Below, one piece after another: positions 11,770-21,903 of a stretch of DNA of 64,000 bases. Made by a program: the position numbers and the translations under genes. Below the pieces are notes generated by a model. It saw only the letters and a list, made by a program, of their open reading frames with translations. It was not told the DNA's origin and did no database searches. The DNA is from Verticillium longisporum. Lineage: Eukaryota > Ascomycota > Sordariomycetes > Glomerellales > Plectosphaerellaceae. How positions within the stretch are numbered: the first letter of the stretch is position 1; each line of letters opens with the position of its first letter. Location: contig JAETXT010000004.1 of NCBI GenBank assembly GCA_019188255.1, positions 6,200,001 to 6,264,000 on the forward strand, given 5' to 3'.

Positions 11770-13218
11770 ATGAACTTTTCGGGCCGCAACAACGAAAACA
11801 GCAATTCTGGATGGAACTTCGACGGACTTCCAGACGACGTGCAGTCGATTGCATCGACGAACGAGTCCTTCGCCCCCAACCATCGTGGAGGCTGGTCGCG
11901 CAGCAGGAACTTAGCTCCAAGCCTGGCGCTTGGCAGTTCTCGCAGCATGATTTCCTCCGACAGCCCTGCAAGCCGTCGCGATGGATCTCGCGCGTCGAGC
12001 CCCCATCTGTCGAGTAATGTCAGCTCGAATCCGGGTAACAATTACCTCGGCATGCCCTCATTCGCACAATTGAACACGAGGACCGGATCTCATGCTGGGG
12101 CACTTGGGCTACCGATACAAGACTCCAGTAGGGCGAGTTCAGTCTCATCCTTCCGCCAAGTTCATACTCGAGATTTTGCTGCTAGCCAGGTAAGTGACGA
12201 TGACAATTATACCATTCTCGATGACGAGGGAAGTCGACCCGTCGAACATGCTTCTATGCAACCTGGGACTGCTCACAGCATAGGTAACCGATCACACGGG
12301 CAGGCGCCAAACTGGATGTACGAAAATGACGGCGACGACGATGATTCCGACACAACCGAGATCGATCATGCACCGAGGTACTATGATGCTTACTCTCGTG
12401 GCGGGCAAGTTGACCATACTCCTTCGGTGGCTCAAGCTCCCCTTAGCAATGCTGGAAGCCGCAACAGCAGCAACACGCATTCTGAATATCCCCGCAACCG
12501 CATTGCTAATGCTGCAGGCATCGACGCTGTAAGCAACGATGAAGGTAATGATGGTATCAATGAGAGCAACGAAGGTCAGTCGGCCGCTTTTTGGCCAGAT
12601 CTGCGACCTCTCCTGACCGATGAAGCCGCCATCCGGAACCTTCACCTTCAGTGTCCCATCTGCTACGATGCATCGGATGACATGCGTGTTCTGAGCTGCG
12701 GACACATCCTCTGCAAAGATTGCCTGTACCGCGTCCTCAAAAATCGAGACGGCGCACGTGGCAACCCCCGAGGCCGCATTCGTGAATGTCCCTTCTGCAG
12801 GATTCAACTCGGCAAGAAGCGAGGCTGTCATCCCAACTGTCCGCAGGACAAGTCATGGACGGTCGGTCTCCGCGTGCCTGCATCGATGGCTGAACTGGCT
12901 CACTTCCCCCTGACAATTGCTGAAGGTGGCGGCAAGCCGCTGTCTTGCACTGACTGCCGCGAGGGCCGCGTAATGAACGCTTTCAAGCGACTTTGCCAGG
13001 AGCTGCTCAACGACAGGCATGCACGAGTGGCCATCTCTGATGGAAGCCAGGCTGCCAATGTCGTCCCAGATACCCACACAGCAGTGCCTGAAATGCAGAC
13101 GATGTGTGATGCTGTCATGGACGTGCTCTACAGCCCTGAATTCTGCACCAAGTACGCTGGGGTACAGGCCCCTGAGATGCGCAAACTTGCCGCAGCGGAG
13201 TTCACCAAACGCCGCTAA
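11770..13218 (+). CDS. RING-finger protein, putative E3 ubiquitin ligase
   Basis: Intronless, 482 aa, stop TAA at 13216-13218. Residues 1-280 are Ser/Asn/Asp-rich and look disordered. A C3HC4 RING lies at residues 295-343: CPIC, then C-X-H-X2-C-X2-C in SCGHILCKDC, and CPFC at the end, with a long 22-residue loop before the last pair. Downstream cysteines (GCHPNC about 352-357 and SCTDC about 390-394) may form a second metal site. The C-terminal 80 residues have no recognised fold. RING proteins normally recruit a ubiquitin E2, which is inferred here. Substrate and location are unknown, and no membrane segment is seen. Confidence 0.85.
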   Translation: MNFSGRNNENSNSGWNFDGLPDDVQSIASTNESFAPNHRGGWSRSRNLAPSLALGSSRSMISSDSPASRRDGSRASSPHLSSNVSSNPGNNYLGMPSFAQLNTRTGSHAGALGLPIQDSSRASSVSSFRQVHTRDFAASQVSDDDNYTILDDEGSRPVEHASMQPGTAHSIGNRSHGQAPNWMYENDGDDDDSDTTEIDHAPRYYDAYSRGGQVDHTPSVAQAPLSNAGSRNSSNTHSEYPRNRIANAAGIDAVSNDEGNDGINESNEGQSAAFWPDLRPLLTDEAAIRNLHLQCPICYDASDDMRVLSCGHILCKDCLYRVLKNRDGARGNPRGRIRECPFCRIQLGKKRGCHPNCPQDKSWTVGLRVPASMAELAHFPLTIAEGGGKPLSCTDCREGRVMNAFKRLCQELLNDRHARVAISDGSQAANVVPDTHTAVPEMQTMCDAVMDVLYSPEFCTKYAGVQAPEMRKLAAAEFTKRR

Positions 13219-13699
13219 CTTTGTGTTTTCCGTCATCGAGTCTGACTGTATGGACGCTGCTCATATGCTGCTGGTTCAGCTAGTGTAGGTACATGGAAAT
13301 AAGATAAAGAAATGTTGTTCTTTTGCGGCTATGAAAAGATTGATCGATTAGCGCCCGCTGATTCTCATTGTTATAATCCGTAATGCTCTCAGTGCCAGTC
13401 AATCCGAGGGAGTGTAGATGAATCAAATTGATCAATCGGGTTCTCCACCGTGCACAAGTTTACCCAATTGGTAGACTGGTCCTGTGGGCGTTGCCCAAAT
13501 CTCAATTCCGGAGCACTAGACCACGTTGGCATGCACGCATATTGACCTTAAATTACTTAGACACTCTCTACAGTCTGATCGAGGATGGGAGTAGTAGCAG
13601 GAAGAATCTCTACCAAATATCACAGGTTCATATCCAGTTATTCCACAGCTGGCAGTCTCGCGAGAAGACTGGCTAGTAGAACGTTAAATTGCTTAAAGG
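13219..13699. other. RING gene 3' flank and displaced end of the HET gene
   Basis: No independent gene. On the minus strand, 13673-13699 holds nine in-frame codons ending in TAG (13673-13675). These would have continued the HET-domain reading frame before the transposon at 13702 was inserted. Confidence 0.5.
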
Positions 13700-13701
13700 T
13701 A

Positions 13702-13751
13702 ACGTAATCCACAAGCGAGTGGTTCACCCAAGCGAGTGGTTCACTTCGCCC
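13702..13751 (+). repeat. Left TIR of Fot1-like element
   Basis: A 50-bp inverted repeat with a 17-bp subterminal tandem duplication. It differs from the right TIR at positions 30 and 47. Confidence 0.93.
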
Positions 13752-13799
13752 GGGCCCACGACCTACACCTGAATTCTACAGATTCCACCTCCGCCCGCG

Positions 13800-15454
13800 A
13801 TGGAGACTCTTTCAAAAGAAGGTCAATTATTCCTTGCTATCCAAGCTATGGACAATGACCCGAACCTAAGCGCCCGGAGTGCTGCGAGGATCTACACCGT
13901 CCCCTTAACGACGCTCCTCCGACGCCAGAAGGGCAAACCCTCCCGACGCGAAAGCCCGCCCAATTCTGCCAAATTAACAGTACTAGAAGAGAAAACTATT
14001 GTCGAATATATCCTTGACCTAGATGCGCGATCTTACCCTCCCCGGTTGGGTGAGGTCGGAGATATGGCGAATCGCCTGCTTGCCGACCGTGACGCGCCAC
14101 GCGTCGGGAAGAACTGGGCCGCAAACTTCGTCAAACGGCAACCAGAGCTCCGGACGCGTTTCTTTCGCAAGTACGACTACAAGAGGGCCCAATGCGAAGA
14201 TCCGGACGCGATAAACGCGTGGTTCCGCCTCGTGCATAACATGATCGCCAAGTACGGCATCCAAGAGGCTGACATGTACAACTTTGACGAGACCGGCTTC
14301 CAGATGGGCGTTATCGCCAACGGAATGGTCGTGACCAGTTCGGAAAGACGGTCCAATGTGAAGATGAGGCAGCCAGGCAACCGGGAATGGGTTACGGTGA
14401 TCCAGGGCGTTGGCGCGTTGGGTTTCTCCGTCCCGCCGTTCATCGTGGTTTCGGGCAAGTACCACCTCTCGAGCTGGTACCAGGACGACGCGATTTCTCG
14501 CGACTGGAGAATCGCAACATCTCCAAACGGCTGGACGACGAATGATATTGGTCTGGAATGGATTCGGCATTTTGACAGGCATACAAAGTCCCGTACTTCG
14601 GGCGGTTATCGCCTACTGATCCTGGATGGCCACGAAAGTCACCACTCGGTCGACTTCGAACTCTACTGCAAGGAGAACAACATCATCACACTCTGTATGC
14701 CTCCTCATTCGTCACATCTACTCCAGCCTCTCGATGTTGGGTGTTTTGGCCCACTAAAGAAAGCATACGGTCGGCAAATCGAGGATAGGATGAGGGCGGG
14801 TACAACGCACATCAGCAAAGAGGACTTCTTCCCGGCGTTTTCGGCTGCATTTCAGCAAGCAATGACAGAAAAAACATCCAGGGAGGCTTTCGAGGAGCGG
14901 GGCTTGTCCCCCATAACCCGGAAACAGTCCTGTCAAAGCTGGATGTGAGGTTGAGGACGACGACGCCTCCGGGGACGTCCCACGGGGAGCGTGATTCTTG
15001 GGTCTCTAAGACGCCCACTAACCTGCTCGAGGCAGGTTCCCAGACTGACTTCATCAAAGGGCGAATCTCACGCCACCAGGGAAGCTCCCCAACGTCAATT
15101 TTAGATGCTGTTGACTATCTTGCGAAGGGGACGCGGGGTGTTATGCACCAGATCGCTCTTTTGAAGTCAGAGGTTATGATCCTTCGAGAGGAAAATGCTA
15201 CACTAAGCCGACGCCGGAGGGCCAAAAAGCTACGTCTCCGGGAAGGAGGAAGCATGGCTGTAGGCGAGGGACAGGACAAGATTGCTCAGAAGGAAGTAGA
15301 TATCCAGATAAAAGAGGAAACGCTGCAGAACCCGGGTCCCGCGTCGTGGTCCCAGCCGAAGAAACGATGCTGTAGCGTATGCGGGAAGACCGGCCACAAC
15401 GCGAGAACTTGTCAGGTAGCTATCTCATCGTCTGCAAAAGACGAGGAGGAGTGA
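13800..15454 (+). pseudogene. Fot1/pogo-type DDE transposase, one frameshift
   Basis: Transposase of the element at 13702-15561, about 551 aa when read through one break. An N-terminal psq/CENP-B-type helix-turn-helix (residues about 5-120, with RSAARIYTVPLTTLLRR) is followed by the DDE_1 catalytic domain: first Asp in YNFDETGF, second in LILDGHESH, third in LLQPLDVGCFGPLK. The C-terminus has a coiled segment and a zinc knuckle CSVCGKTGHNARTC (CX2CX4HX4C). In the stretch 14905-14911 (TGTCCCC) the frame shifts by -1. Adding one C gives the family-like reading GLSPHNPETVLSKLDVRLR. As written, the first frame stops at 14946-14948, after the catalytic residues but before the zinc knuckle. It is either a dead copy or a homopolymer miscall. 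Confidence 0.88.
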
Positions 15455-15511
15455 TTTTAATTGATTTACGGCGTTTGGGTTGAGGTTTTCCTCGGAATGT
15501 TTGTCGGGTCG

Positions 15512-15561
15512 GGGTGAAGTGAACCACTCGCATGGGTGAACCACTCGCTTGTGGATTACGT
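15512..15561 (-). repeat. Right TIR of Fot1-like element
   Basis: Inverted copy of 13702-13751. Its outermost bases supply the present stop codon (15556-15558) of the HET-domain gene on the minus strand. Confidence 0.93.
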
Positions 15562-18295
15562 TAGTGTATCCAGTTCTCCCGAGTCAGCCAGCTCCCCGTT
15601 CATGACACCAGGAATGAATGCTTCGCCTTTGAGTTTGAGAATAACATCATCACTGTCTTCAGGAGCACCATCCGGTATTACTGCTGTAGCAATCAAAGGT
15701 CGGCTGTGATAGTACAAGATGATTACCACATCTCCTTGCTGAGTCGAGGCTGGCACAAGACCCATAAGGGCTCGGTTCGACGTTGTCATCAGCCGGCGTA
15801 ATTTGGTGCGCGCTTCCATGGCCCGGTGAGCTTCCGCAATCTTGTGGTACGAGTGCTCATCGGAGCGATTGAGCCTAGTGAGATGGGATTGCTGGACAGG
15901 CTGGAAGGTAAAGTAGGATGAGAGTGGCTTGCCAGCGATGGGGAGTTCACGGTTGGCTTGGATGAAGTCCCAGTTCCTTTTGTAGAGGAAGCTGTCATCA
16001 CGGTGCAAAGTCTCTGAAGCAGAGAGGTCAGCAACGAGAATGTATATCTGCCATCATACATCATTGACTGACCAGGAAAAGAGTCGAGCAAACAGCTGAA
16101 ACTCGCTGGTGCCTCCTTGCCGTGCGTGCCTGTTCCCCCGACAAGTGTAGACCATATCTGGTCAGGAACCGACTGTGGATTCGACCCCGATCCAGCGTAC
16201 CTGGAAGAATGATAAGAAGTTTGCCCTTCCTGAGCAGTCTTCCAATCGGGGGAAAAACGCGGCGCGACAAAACCCCCTCTGAACAGAGGACCAGGGACCA
16301 AGTAAGACATATCCGATTCATTCAGGGCCCCAAGGCCATCGACAGTGTCGATGACCCAGCCTGGGCAGATCATGTTATCACCCTCGAACTTCGGTGCCAT
16401 TTTCGTCTCAAATTCGAACGACTCAAAATCACCTGGTTTGTACTTTGGACGAGAAGGTTGGGCATGCCACTTTCCTTCGATGCGCCCGATTTTGGACTTG
16501 ACATGGAAACGCGGACACCATGATGGCAGAATCCTTCCTTTATCGGGTGCAGAGCTCCCGCCATCGACCAAGGAGAATATATCGAGTGAATGGTCGGCTT
16601 TGATGCAAGCTTTGGCGTATTGGAGATAGATATCCGTCGCAGAGAGACGGGCAAACTCCGCGTTGTTCTGTAGTGGAAGCTTCTCGAGGGCAGGCAGTGC
16701 GAGGAGTCCCAGCACTCTGTCCTTATCAAAGCCACAATGAGCATCCGCAGCAAGGGTGAGCGATTGGTGGATGGGGAGCCTGGGAAGTTGTTCATGAGAG
16801 GCATCCGGACGCCCGTTGCCGTAAGCATTGGATGAGAAGAGTGGCTCTGGACATCCATGACCCCGGGTTGAAGCATGAGCAACAGCTTATCGGTGTGCGG
16901 TATCTCCTTACGGTTGCCGAACATGGCGAGTTCGGCAATGGCGGCGACGTGCTCGAAAGAAGGGTCGCGTTTCGTAGACCGGCCACTCGCTGCCAGTGCT
17001 CGCTGCATAGAGTCGCGTACCGCATCGGCCATCATGGATAGCAGCAGCGCTCCGTCCCGGACATAGCGCCACTGCGTGACGATATCTCCACAGAGAATGG
17101 GCGCGCTGCCGTGTGCCATTGCCAGTTCCTGAATGATCCACAGTCGCCGCCAGTACGGGCGGTCGAAGAAGTCGTAGAGCGAAACCATGGCGTAATCGGT
17201 ATCCCCCTGTCGCGCTGCTTTCCGCATGTCTTCTTGGGCGCCTTCCACCCACGCGCGGGCCGCTTTTTTCAGCTCTATTTCTGCCTGAAATCTGTGGGAA
17301 TGCGCAATTGTAGGCTCGGCATGATCGAGAGCCTCGTAGTATTCTGTGCGATAGTTGACGCCAATTTCTTGGAGGTATTCAAGAACCCATGGCGTGTCCT
17401 CGTCGTGATGATATCCGCCGCCGGCATGGATGATGATGTTGCCCGCTTGACGATATATGACCGACATGAGAGGGAGCTGCCTCGCCTGGTCTTTGAGTCC
17501 AGCTTCGGTCTCGTATTGCTGATTGATGCACAAAGCATCGTTCCATAACCAGATGCCTTCTTTGAATGGCGCCATCTCACGGAACGCCAATAAAGCAGCC
17601 CATAGATTGTAACGCACTCTGACCCGCTTGCCGTCCAGAATTACTTCGTGGACGTCGCCGTCGGTGTAAGTTCCCGTGTCGTCGTCTTCGTCGGTCACAG
17701 CGGGCTTGTATGTAGGGTCCAATCGCTTGTTCTCGTTTTCTTCCTCCTCCTTGCGAGCAGCCTCTTTCCTCTCCTTTTCTGTGAATTCCCAGTCCTCTTT
17801 CTTGCCCCAAGAGTAAGACATAGCAACATAGTTTCCCCAGGTGAACCTGTTGCGCACCTTCGGCTCTCCGTCCGGAATCTCACTGAGGGGGACTAATGTG
17901 GTGTCCTGCTTGGCTGTGCCCAGTTTGGGTTTCAACTTGGTGATGAAACGACTCATTCTTCCTCGATGCTTCGCCGCAGATGTTTGTTGGCCCTGCGGAC
18001 GTGGCATTGAGCATCTTGCAATGCCAAAAAACTCCTGTGGTCGATCCAAATTCATCTCCTCGTCAAAGCGCACAGAAGGCCTTCCAGTTGGAATCGGACT
18101 CTCACTGGAGACAAGTTGCGACGCATCCAGACTCACCACCCGCATCCTCAGGACAATCTTGCTTTCGGTAGGATGGTTATCTCCAATCCGCGGTTGGATT
18201 TGGATGAGCCGGATTGCGAGGGGCTCATCATGGGCATCAGGGAGAGCGTATTTCGACGCGTAGTCGGGATAAGAGAGTCCGCTGTCGTCGGACAT
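15556..18295 (-). CDS. HET-domain (heterokaryon incompatibility) protein
   Basis: Exons 16912-18295, 16073-16846 and 15556-16013; introns 16847-16911 (GTAAGG...TCCAG, 65 nt) and 16014-16072 (GTCAGT, branch GCTGAC, TTCAG, 59 nt). All phases join, giving 871 aa. Residues 1-150 are a variable N-terminus. The HET domain spans about 155-420, with YVAMSYSWG, VRYNLWAALLAFR, IWLWNDALCINQ and LMSVIYRQA. A highly charged insertion KERKEAARKEEEENENK lies inside it. The long C-terminal part is as in other fungal HET proteins, which trigger cell death after fusion of unlike hyphae; that role is inferred. The last codons are unusual: the native end has been replaced by Thr-stop from the TIR of the adjacent transposon. 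The change is small, so the protein may still work. Confidence 0.88.
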
Positions 18296-19431
18296 TCTGA
18301 GAAGCTATTTCCCTGCAACCAAACGATTTGGTGTCGATGTACGAGTGCGTGAGCACTGGTCCACGGCGCTTGGCGGAATATATGCACCTTTGTCGAGAGC
18401 GATTCGTGATCTTGCGTGCATAAGAGCTGAAATCGGGACCGCTAATGAGTGTACGAGACAGGACTTCAAGGCCTTCCATGCACTACTGAAACCAGTAGCC
18501 TTGCAAATGAGACACACTCGACCAATCTCACTGGCAGAAAAGACAGGATCGAAGAGCGTGGCGTATTCAGCCGCACAACGCGCCGCTTATCTCGCTCGCC
18601 TACAATGGGCCCCTGCAAACAGCAAAGGTTCCAAGGCCATCATGAGGCGTGAAGGGCAGAGGAATACGGAGATCAGGGGTGTTTTATCAACTTGGTGGCC
18701 TCGTACATATCCCACAGCCCCGCACCGTTCCGAGGCACCGCAACTTTGATAGGTACTCCGAGGCTGGTACAACGACCATTCTTGGGAAATAAGAGCCTTA
18801 TCATCTCTATGATGGCACATAATTGCGTAGGCACACTTGAAGCCAAGAGGATTAGTTATGCAACCAGCGCCTGGTGCGTCTACCTCTTGTTGCCACTCGC
18901 AGATGTTTGGTTTTCACCTTTTATGCGAGCTTGTTCGATGGCGTCCATTACGCCATTTATCGTCGAACAGGACATATGCTGCAGAAAACAGTTGGTGATA
19001 TCCCAGTTTCCAGACCACCAGGCTCGCGACAGCATGATACCCGACGAATCTGATCACCGAGCGGAGCAAAGAGTCGCCGAAACGGTACTCATTGGATGCA
19101 TCACCAGTGTGAGCCAACTGCAAGTGCTTCAACTGGGTGTACCTCCTGTCGCCTGGATTGGACCAAATCTGCATGCCAGGTCTCGGCCCGGCCCCCATCT
19201 AGGGTGGTGTACATACACCATCGTGACCTCTTGAGAATGATTGACTGGGTGCCCGGATTGCAGGCCTTTGATAAGAGGTCCATTGCATGGCGCGGGATTT
19301 GCTCCTCAGTCCTTGGCTCGAATAATAAGCCTTCCAGCCCACCTACCAACACATCTTTTTCTCATGATGCCCAGCCTTGCGTAAGCAGTCGATGTTTCTG
19401 TAGAAACATCGCAAGAAACGTCCTATTTCTC
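18296..19431. other. Intergenic region
   Basis: Upstream region of the HET-domain gene and 5' side of the small membrane-protein gene. No gene recognised. A plus-strand frame is open from 19096 into the next gene, but its upstream part has no family resemblance. Confidence 0.4.
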
Positions 19432-19995
19432 ATGTCATTTGCGCAGATGATATCTACAGAAGCAGCTTCTTTAACCACGTACGAAGTAGCGACAGTCACA
19501 ATTGCTGCTCGACAAGAACGTGTTCTCACGCAGACAATCCGTTTGTCAACGACGACATTCGTTTCACTCTTAACGCTCGGAGTTGACTCCGACGACGATA
19601 CTGCCGGACCACCTACAAACACCATGCCGGCCCCCGACTACGACAACTCACTCTCGAGCGCCGAAATTGGTGGCATCCTAGGAGGCATCGTAGCAGTCGT
19701 CGCCATAGCGCTGGTGATCTGCTTCTGTATGACACACAATCGTCAGCGACGCCGCCGCCGTCGCCCTCCCCATGAATACTATTATGACGATACGACAGAA
19801 AGTTCCGATACCCATACGACCCCGCCAAGGCGTCAACGTTATGTACCTCCTCCGCCCCCCCGAAGGACAACTCGGCAGCCTCGTGCCCAAAGGCCACAAC
19901 CTTCCATGCCGGCACCACCGGCACCTACATTTAAAATCAACCGAGGCCCAGCCTGGGATCCGAAATATTCGGGGCCTAGAAGAACAACGAGATGA
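19432..19995 (+). CDS. Small single-pass membrane protein, unknown function
   Basis: About 187 aa, TGA at 19993-19995. Three parts are visible: a Ser/Thr-rich N-terminal region (residues about 10-75) without a clear signal peptide; one strong transmembrane helix at about 79-101 (GGILGGIVAVVAIALVICFC); and a basic, proline-rich tail beginning RQRRRRRRPP with YYYDD, PPPPPPRR and KINRGPAWDPKYSGPRR. This layout is common among fungal cell-surface or secretory-pathway proteins, where the tail is cytoplasmic. No function can be given. The start is uncertain: ATG 19432 and 19447 are both possible, and an upstream exon cannot be excluded (CATTTGCGCAG before 19447 resembles an acceptor). Confidence 0.5.
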   Translation: MSFAQMISTEAASLTTYEVATVTIAARQERVLTQTIRLSTTTFVSLLTLGVDSDDDTAGPPTNTMPAPDYDNSLSSAEIGGILGGIVAVVAIALVICFCMTHNRQRRRRRRPPHEYYYDDTTESSDTHTTPPRRQRYVPPPPPRRTTRQPRAQRPQPSMPAPPAPTFKINRGPAWDPKYSGPRRTTR

Positions 19996-21315
19996 GCGAA
20001 GCGTTTTTTAAAACAACTTTGTTCAGAGTCCATTTGAGCGAAATTGCGATGTTTTTGTCTTGGCGGGGATGACTGCAGCCTTGCAACTTGGTCAAGTCAA
20101 AGAGTCGCGTATCGTCCGAGCTCAGATTGACACCCCTAGCAACCAGCAGCGATCATGGATGTTGTCTATGGAGCACGAATACAGAATATTCTTCGAAATA
20201 TGATCCACTGTCTCGTTTTCCAGATACGATATGATTTCAGTTACGATGTCCCCATATTTGATGTAGCAACTTTGAAATTATGCATTGACTAACTTAACTA
20301 TTATGGTCAGTTGGATGTTGGGTTGAAGTCAGATGACAGACGTTCTCAAGCTATGGAGCATCAGTTCCGTGCAATGCTCCCCTTGTGTTGAACCAATATC
20401 GGGGGATTGCCTGGGTTGGTGATCACCGTACGGGATTCACTGATCGATGGGATCAGATAGATAGTATCAATAATCATCACAAGTCTTACATCACCAACCC
20501 TACGATTCAGAGCTCTCAGGCACAGCCAAAGTTATGAATAAGGGTTCACGTGAGCAGTGAAGCCCTCTTAACACCTTGCTAAATAATCCCTAAAATAGAT
20601 TTTAACGTACCTGATTTCCTTGTTTTATTAAGATGCCTTATTTGGTAATCTGAAGCTTGTTTTTTCATGGCAATAAGGCACAGGCCGAAACCGCCGCTTT
20701 GAGGGTTCTGTGAAAACTCCATTAGGCGATATAGAATCGGCCGTTTCATCTAGGGGTCTACGTATAAATGATGAAGAAGATGCATGATCGCGAACACTCA
20801 AGTAGGATCAGGCGCAAACTAAGCTGCACTAACACCCCCGGCAGGCCGAATCGAAATACAATGATGAGAAGATCGTTAAGCACGATCAATGACTTATACA
20901 ACTGTGGAAGTCAATCTATAGCCAGCCAGGGGCTTTGCACGGATCCCCTGTTCAAACCTAGGCAAACTTTAAATCAGCCTCTAAGCAGTGAAGCTCGACT
21001 TGTACCAGCCATGCTTGCTTCTGTCCGGCCATCTCCACGAGTCGGTGAGGGGCACGTTCGCAACCCACTCTGAACAGAAAAGCCTGAAGGGTATTCCCCG
21101 ATTCGATGCTATGCTTCGGCAACAATCTTACATGCTTAACCAGGCCAACGGCAATGACGGAGATATTTGATAAACATATACCGAGGCGAGAGATACACAT
21201 CACCAATGTCCTACACAACAATGGCTGGCCTCCTTATACCACCGGGTCGGCGCCGGGCGCCGCCCTCAGCATATGCTTGAGAGGTCGTGGCGACAATGAT
21301 GGGGTTCGTGCTTGG
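19996..21315. other. Intergenic region
   Basis: No gene supported. Composition becomes AT-richer after 20560. Short open frames at 20768-21351 show no family resemblance. Confidence 0.4.
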
Positions 21316-21572
21316 TGTTACGGGTTATACCCGGCTAAGCCACAAAGCTGAGGCTGCGCCTCAGCAGCTAGTTCGCAGGTGGGCTCCTGCGCGACCCCTT
21401 GTTTTCCATTATAAAGGGGCATGAAGAGCTATTATAGCATTCTTCTTATTCTTATTCTTTATCTAGTAATAATACATTCAAGGCCTCGTCCTAGCGCAAT
21501 GCTCGACGACTAGCCCCTTATACTTGGAAATAGCGTATATACGGTAGCAAAAGCTATATAGTAGACCTAACA
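21316..21572 (+). repeat. LTR-like sequence, 257 bp (possible retrotransposon LTR)
   Basis: Begins TGTTACGGGTTATACCCGGC and ends CCTAACA, the TG...CA ends usual for fungal LTRs. It holds an internal TATA box (ATTATAAAGGGG, about 21408-21419) followed by a pyrimidine-rich TTCTTCTTATTCTTATTC tract. The five bases on either side (CTTGG, GTATT) do not match, so it is either the 5' LTR of an element whose interior is lost, or an old solo LTR. No gag or pol frame follows. It is not RIP-degraded. Confidence 0.5.
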
Positions 21573-21837
21573 GTATTAGCGCAAGCAGTAATGCACCCCG
21601 ATTAAATATAATAAGTTAAATCATTAAATAGCTAAATAAATAGACCGATTTCCTATAATTAAATAACTAAATCTATAATATTTCGATATTTAGATATTTA
21701 ATAAACGTTTAAATATATATTTAAGCCCGGAATATAGCTATTCCGAGCCCTAGGACCTATAAAAAGGCCTATCTAATTAATTAAAAAGTTATACTATTAA
21801 TAAGAAGGAGTCTCTTATTAATAATATAATAATACTA

Positions 21838-21903
21838 ATAGTAGGATTCGAACCTATAGCCTCTAATAGGGTATTAGAGATCCTAATTAACTAAGCTACT
21901 AGC
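21838..21903 (-). other. tRNA-like relic inside the hAT element
   Basis: Read on the minus strand this stretch has a TAGCTTAGTTAATTA segment like a tRNA D-arm, a short hairpin TCTAA...TTAGA, and a T-arm-like GGTTCGAATCC. TAGTAG at the 5' side pairs with CTACTA at the 3' side. The anticodon loop is not canonical (no U at position 33) and the arms overlap, so it is not a working tRNA. It may be a degraded tRNA or tRNA-derived sequence carried by the transposon, or chance in AT-rich DNA. Confidence 0.25.

Larger units (their letters stand above)
13702..15561 (+). mobile_element. Fot1/pogo-like DNA transposon, complete, 1,860 bp
   Basis: Ends are defined by 50-bp terminal inverted repeats (13702-13751 and 15512-15561; 48 of 50 positions match), which begin ACGTAATCCACAAGCG. 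It is flanked by TA duplications (13700-13701 and 15562-15563), the target of Tc1/mariner-pogo elements. Each TIR contains two tandem copies of AAGCGAGTGGTTCAC. The single transposase frame has a one-base break. Base composition is normal with no RIP signature, so this copy is young or escaped RIP. It lies in the 3' end of a HET-domain gene read on the other strand. Confidence 0.93.
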
